Assembly (NCBI RefSeq): GCF_049680855.1
Contig: NZ_JBMPGS010000001.1
Coordinates: 930,001-994,000 of the forward strand
DNA length: 64,000 nucleotides
Direction: 5' to 3'
Origin: Salinimicrobium sp049680855
Lineage (GTDB): Bacteria; Bacteroidota; Bacteroidia; Flavobacteriales; Flavobacteriaceae
Part shown: positions 62,474-64,000 of the stretch, one piece after another
How positions within the stretch are numbered: position 1 is the first letter of the stretch
Layout of the letters: each line of letters opens with the position of its first letter
Position numbers and translations under genes: made by a program
The notes under the pieces: generated by a model
Databases searched by the model: none
Seen by the model: the letters and a program-made list of their open reading frames with translations, nothing else
What the model was told of the DNA's origin: nothing

Positions 62474-63013
62474 TTATCTGGATATTGCCGGTGGATATTT
62501 TTCCATGATTTTGGAAACAATCTTATTGATCCTTTCCTGTTTTTTGTCAACGTCTCGTGCTAAGGCAGCAGTACCCATTCCCTGCCACACAAGTTCTTTG
62601 TCTTCAGCATCAATGAGGTCTATGTACAGCGTACCTTCAGTAGTAGAGTTTACTGTATTTGCACCGGCTCCCCAATACCATGGGTGCCATCCCCAGCCAT
62701 AACCGTATCCAAAGTTGTTGTTATAGATATTGATGTTTTCTTTCGTTTTTGTAAATATGCTCACAAGAAGATCTGGATTGTCAGATTTTGTAAGGCCCTG
62801 CGCAAGAAGTTCGGCTTCTATGGCTCTAAGGATCCTTTTCTTATCAAGATCAGAAATTTCAGCCTTGTCGATTCCCGGCTTAAAGAAAGCGAAAGTTTCA
62901 TACTGGTTGAAATTCACTTCCCGATCATAATCGGTCGCTACTTTCACGCTGTTGCAGGAGGAGAAAACAACCGCCAACAGGAACAGTACAGGAGTAATTT
63001 TTAAAAATCTCAT
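62474..63013 (-). CDS. DUF4136 lipoprotein
   Basis: This 179-residue protein has a lipoprotein signal (MRFLKITPVLFLLAVVFSSC). The DUF4136 domain reads VATDYDREVNFNQYETFAFFKPG near residue 28 and ends TLYIDLIDAEDKELVWQGMGTAAL. It probably sits in the periplasmic leaflet of the outer membrane. It is separated by 20 bp from the hutU gene, which is upstream on the same strand. Confidence 0.88.
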   Translation of the reverse strand: MRFLKITPVLFLLAVVFSSCNSVKVATDYDREVNFNQYETFAFFKPGIDKAEISDLDKKRILRAIEAELLAQGLTKSDNPDLLVSIFTKTKENINIYNNNFGYGYGWGWHPWYWGAGANTVNSTTEGTLYIDLIDAEDKELVWQGMGTAALARDVDKKQERINKIVSKIMEKYPPAISR

Positions 63014-63033
63014 AATGTAAGTTCTTTTAAGTT

Positions 63034-64000
63034 CTACAATGTCTTTAGTAAACTTTCTTCTACCGTATTTGGAAGAGTGACTCTTAGAAGAGGTTCTGTT
63101 TCCATTGCTCTTTTAATTGCAAATATGGCCCTGTCATTTCGCGCCCATGATCTTCTTGCAATCCCGTTGTTTACATCCCAGAATAGCATAGAGTTAAGTC
63201 GCCTTTCGGCTTCTTTACTACCATCAAGAATCATACCGAAACCGCCATTTATAACTTCTCCCCAACCAACGCCGCCGCCATTATGAATGCTTACCCAGGT
63301 AGCGCCTCTAAAGCTGTCGCCAATTACATTTTGAATAGCCATATCTGCCGTGAATCTTGAACCGTCGTAAATATGGGAGGTTTCCCGGTAAGGGGAATCC
63401 GTTCCTGAAACATCGTGGTGATCCCTTCCTAAAATGATATTTCCAATCTCATTTTTTGATATCGCATTATTAAATGCTTTAGCAATGGCCATACGACCCT
63501 GTGCATCTGCATATAAAATGCGGGCTTGTGACCCAACTACTAATTTGTTCTCCTGCGCACCTTTAATCCATCGGATATTATCCTCCATTTGCTGCTGAAT
63601 TTCTTCCGGAGCATTTTCTTTGAGTCGGGCGAGAACTTCCGTAGCAATTTCATCTGTTTTCTGAAGATCTTCTTCTTTTCCTGATGCACAAACCCAGCGG
63701 AATGGTCCAAACCCATAATCAAAACACAAGGGTCCCATAATATCCTGGACATAACTCGGGTAAGCGAAATTCAGTTCTTCTTCTGCTGAAGATGCTTTTA
63801 CGAAATTCCCTTTTTCATCCTTATGAATCGCAGCGCCCGCTCTGGAGGCTTCCAGGAGAAAGGCGTTTCCATAATCGAAGAAATAAGTGCCATTTTTGGT
63901 GTGCGTGTTAATGCCTTTTACATGGCGACGCAGACTTTCCTGTACTTTAACCTTGAAAGCAGCAGGATCTTCGGCCATTAATTTGTTGGATTCTTCAAAA
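63034..64000 (-). CDS. hutU: Urocanate hydratase, C-terminal part (5' end outside window)
   Basis: The frame is open to the window edge (FEESNKLMAEDP...), so only the last ~320 residues are visible. The sequence fits urocanase, which converts urocanate to imidazolonepropionate in histidine breakdown using tightly bound NAD+. Signature segments are NYVQDIMGPLCFDYGFGPFRW-like, GSQARILYADAQGR, LGRDHHDVSGTDSPYRET and WVSIHNGGGVGWGEVINGGFG. The first in-window Met at 63978 is internal. Confidence 0.93.
   Translation of the reverse strand, partial: FEESNKLMAEDPAAFKVKVQESLRRHVKGINTHTKNGTYFFDYGNAFLLEASRAGAAIHKDEKGNFVKASSAEEELNFAYPSYVQDIMGPLCFDYGFGPFRWVCASGKEEDLQKTDEIATEVLARLKENAPEEIQQQMEDNIRWIKGAQENKLVVGSQARILYADAQGRMAIAKAFNNAISKNEIGNIILGRDHHDVSGTDSPYRETSHIYDGSRFTADMAIQNVIGDSFRGATWVSIHNGGGVGWGEVINGGFGMILDGSKEAERRLNSMLFWDVNNGIARRSWARNDRAIFAIKRAMETEPLLRVTLPNTVEESLLKTL

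Overview
The window looks like a chromosome segment from a marine or soil member of the Flavobacteriaceae (Bacteroidota), in the broad Gramella/Salegentibacter neighbourhood. The reasons are an AT-rich genome, Bacteroidota-type promoters (TAnnTTTG boxes), weak Shine-Dalgarno signals, and lineage-typical families: an outer-membrane beta-barrel receptor, a GSCFA protein, DUF4230, DUF4136, DUF4168 and DUF4403 proteins, a LemA/TPM operon and the EBO cluster. The genus is an inference.

Left accessory region (1-12 kb). A beta-CASP ribonuclease-like protein, an AMP-phosphorylase-type nucleoside phosphorylase and a PRPP-synthase-like protein lie head to tail and could form an RNA/nucleotide salvage route. 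Two small proteins of unknown role follow. Next come copper and stress genes: a CopB-type ATPase, a PRC-barrel protein, an APC permease, two tandem one-domain HMA chaperones and the wreck of a CopA ATPase. A channel-like membrane protein closes the region.

12-22.5 kb. A secreted PQQ-type sugar dehydrogenase is followed by a complete six-gene EBO operon (eboA-F, minus strand), a TMEM220-like protein, a DUF305 protein, about 1 kb of gene debris and a four-helix Cys-rich copper-binding protein.

22.5-36.7 kb is a mobile-element zone. It holds three 3'-terminal fragments related to tRNA-Met and no intact tRNA gene. A tyrosine integrase is bracketed by exact inverted repeats. A large serine recombinase has its 3' end inside a tRNA-Met fragment. 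The element between the second and third fragment (about 11.9 kb) carries small ORFs, a putative HUH-type Rep protein with YxxK motif, a complete type I restriction-modification operon (hsdM-hsdS-hsdR) that continues into a translationally coupled DUF6978-like/DUF1828-DUF1829 pair, a small serine resolvase and a small unknown gene.

36.7-64 kb is mostly core chromosome: a GAF-PAS histidine kinase, an M1 peptidase, a conserved unknown protein, a SulP transporter, a methyltransferase, era and der, a TonB-receptor-like barrel, the TPM-TPM-LemA-MerR-M23 operon, alaS, a GSCFA protein, DUF4230, a MazF-like toxin-antitoxin pair, an aromatic amino acid hydroxylase with a coupled 30-residue peptide, a DUF4136 lipoprotein and the 3' part of hutU. 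This half contains seven copies of a palindrome with core AAAATGNCATTTT, in terminators, spacers and coding sequence alike. I saw none in the left 39 kb.
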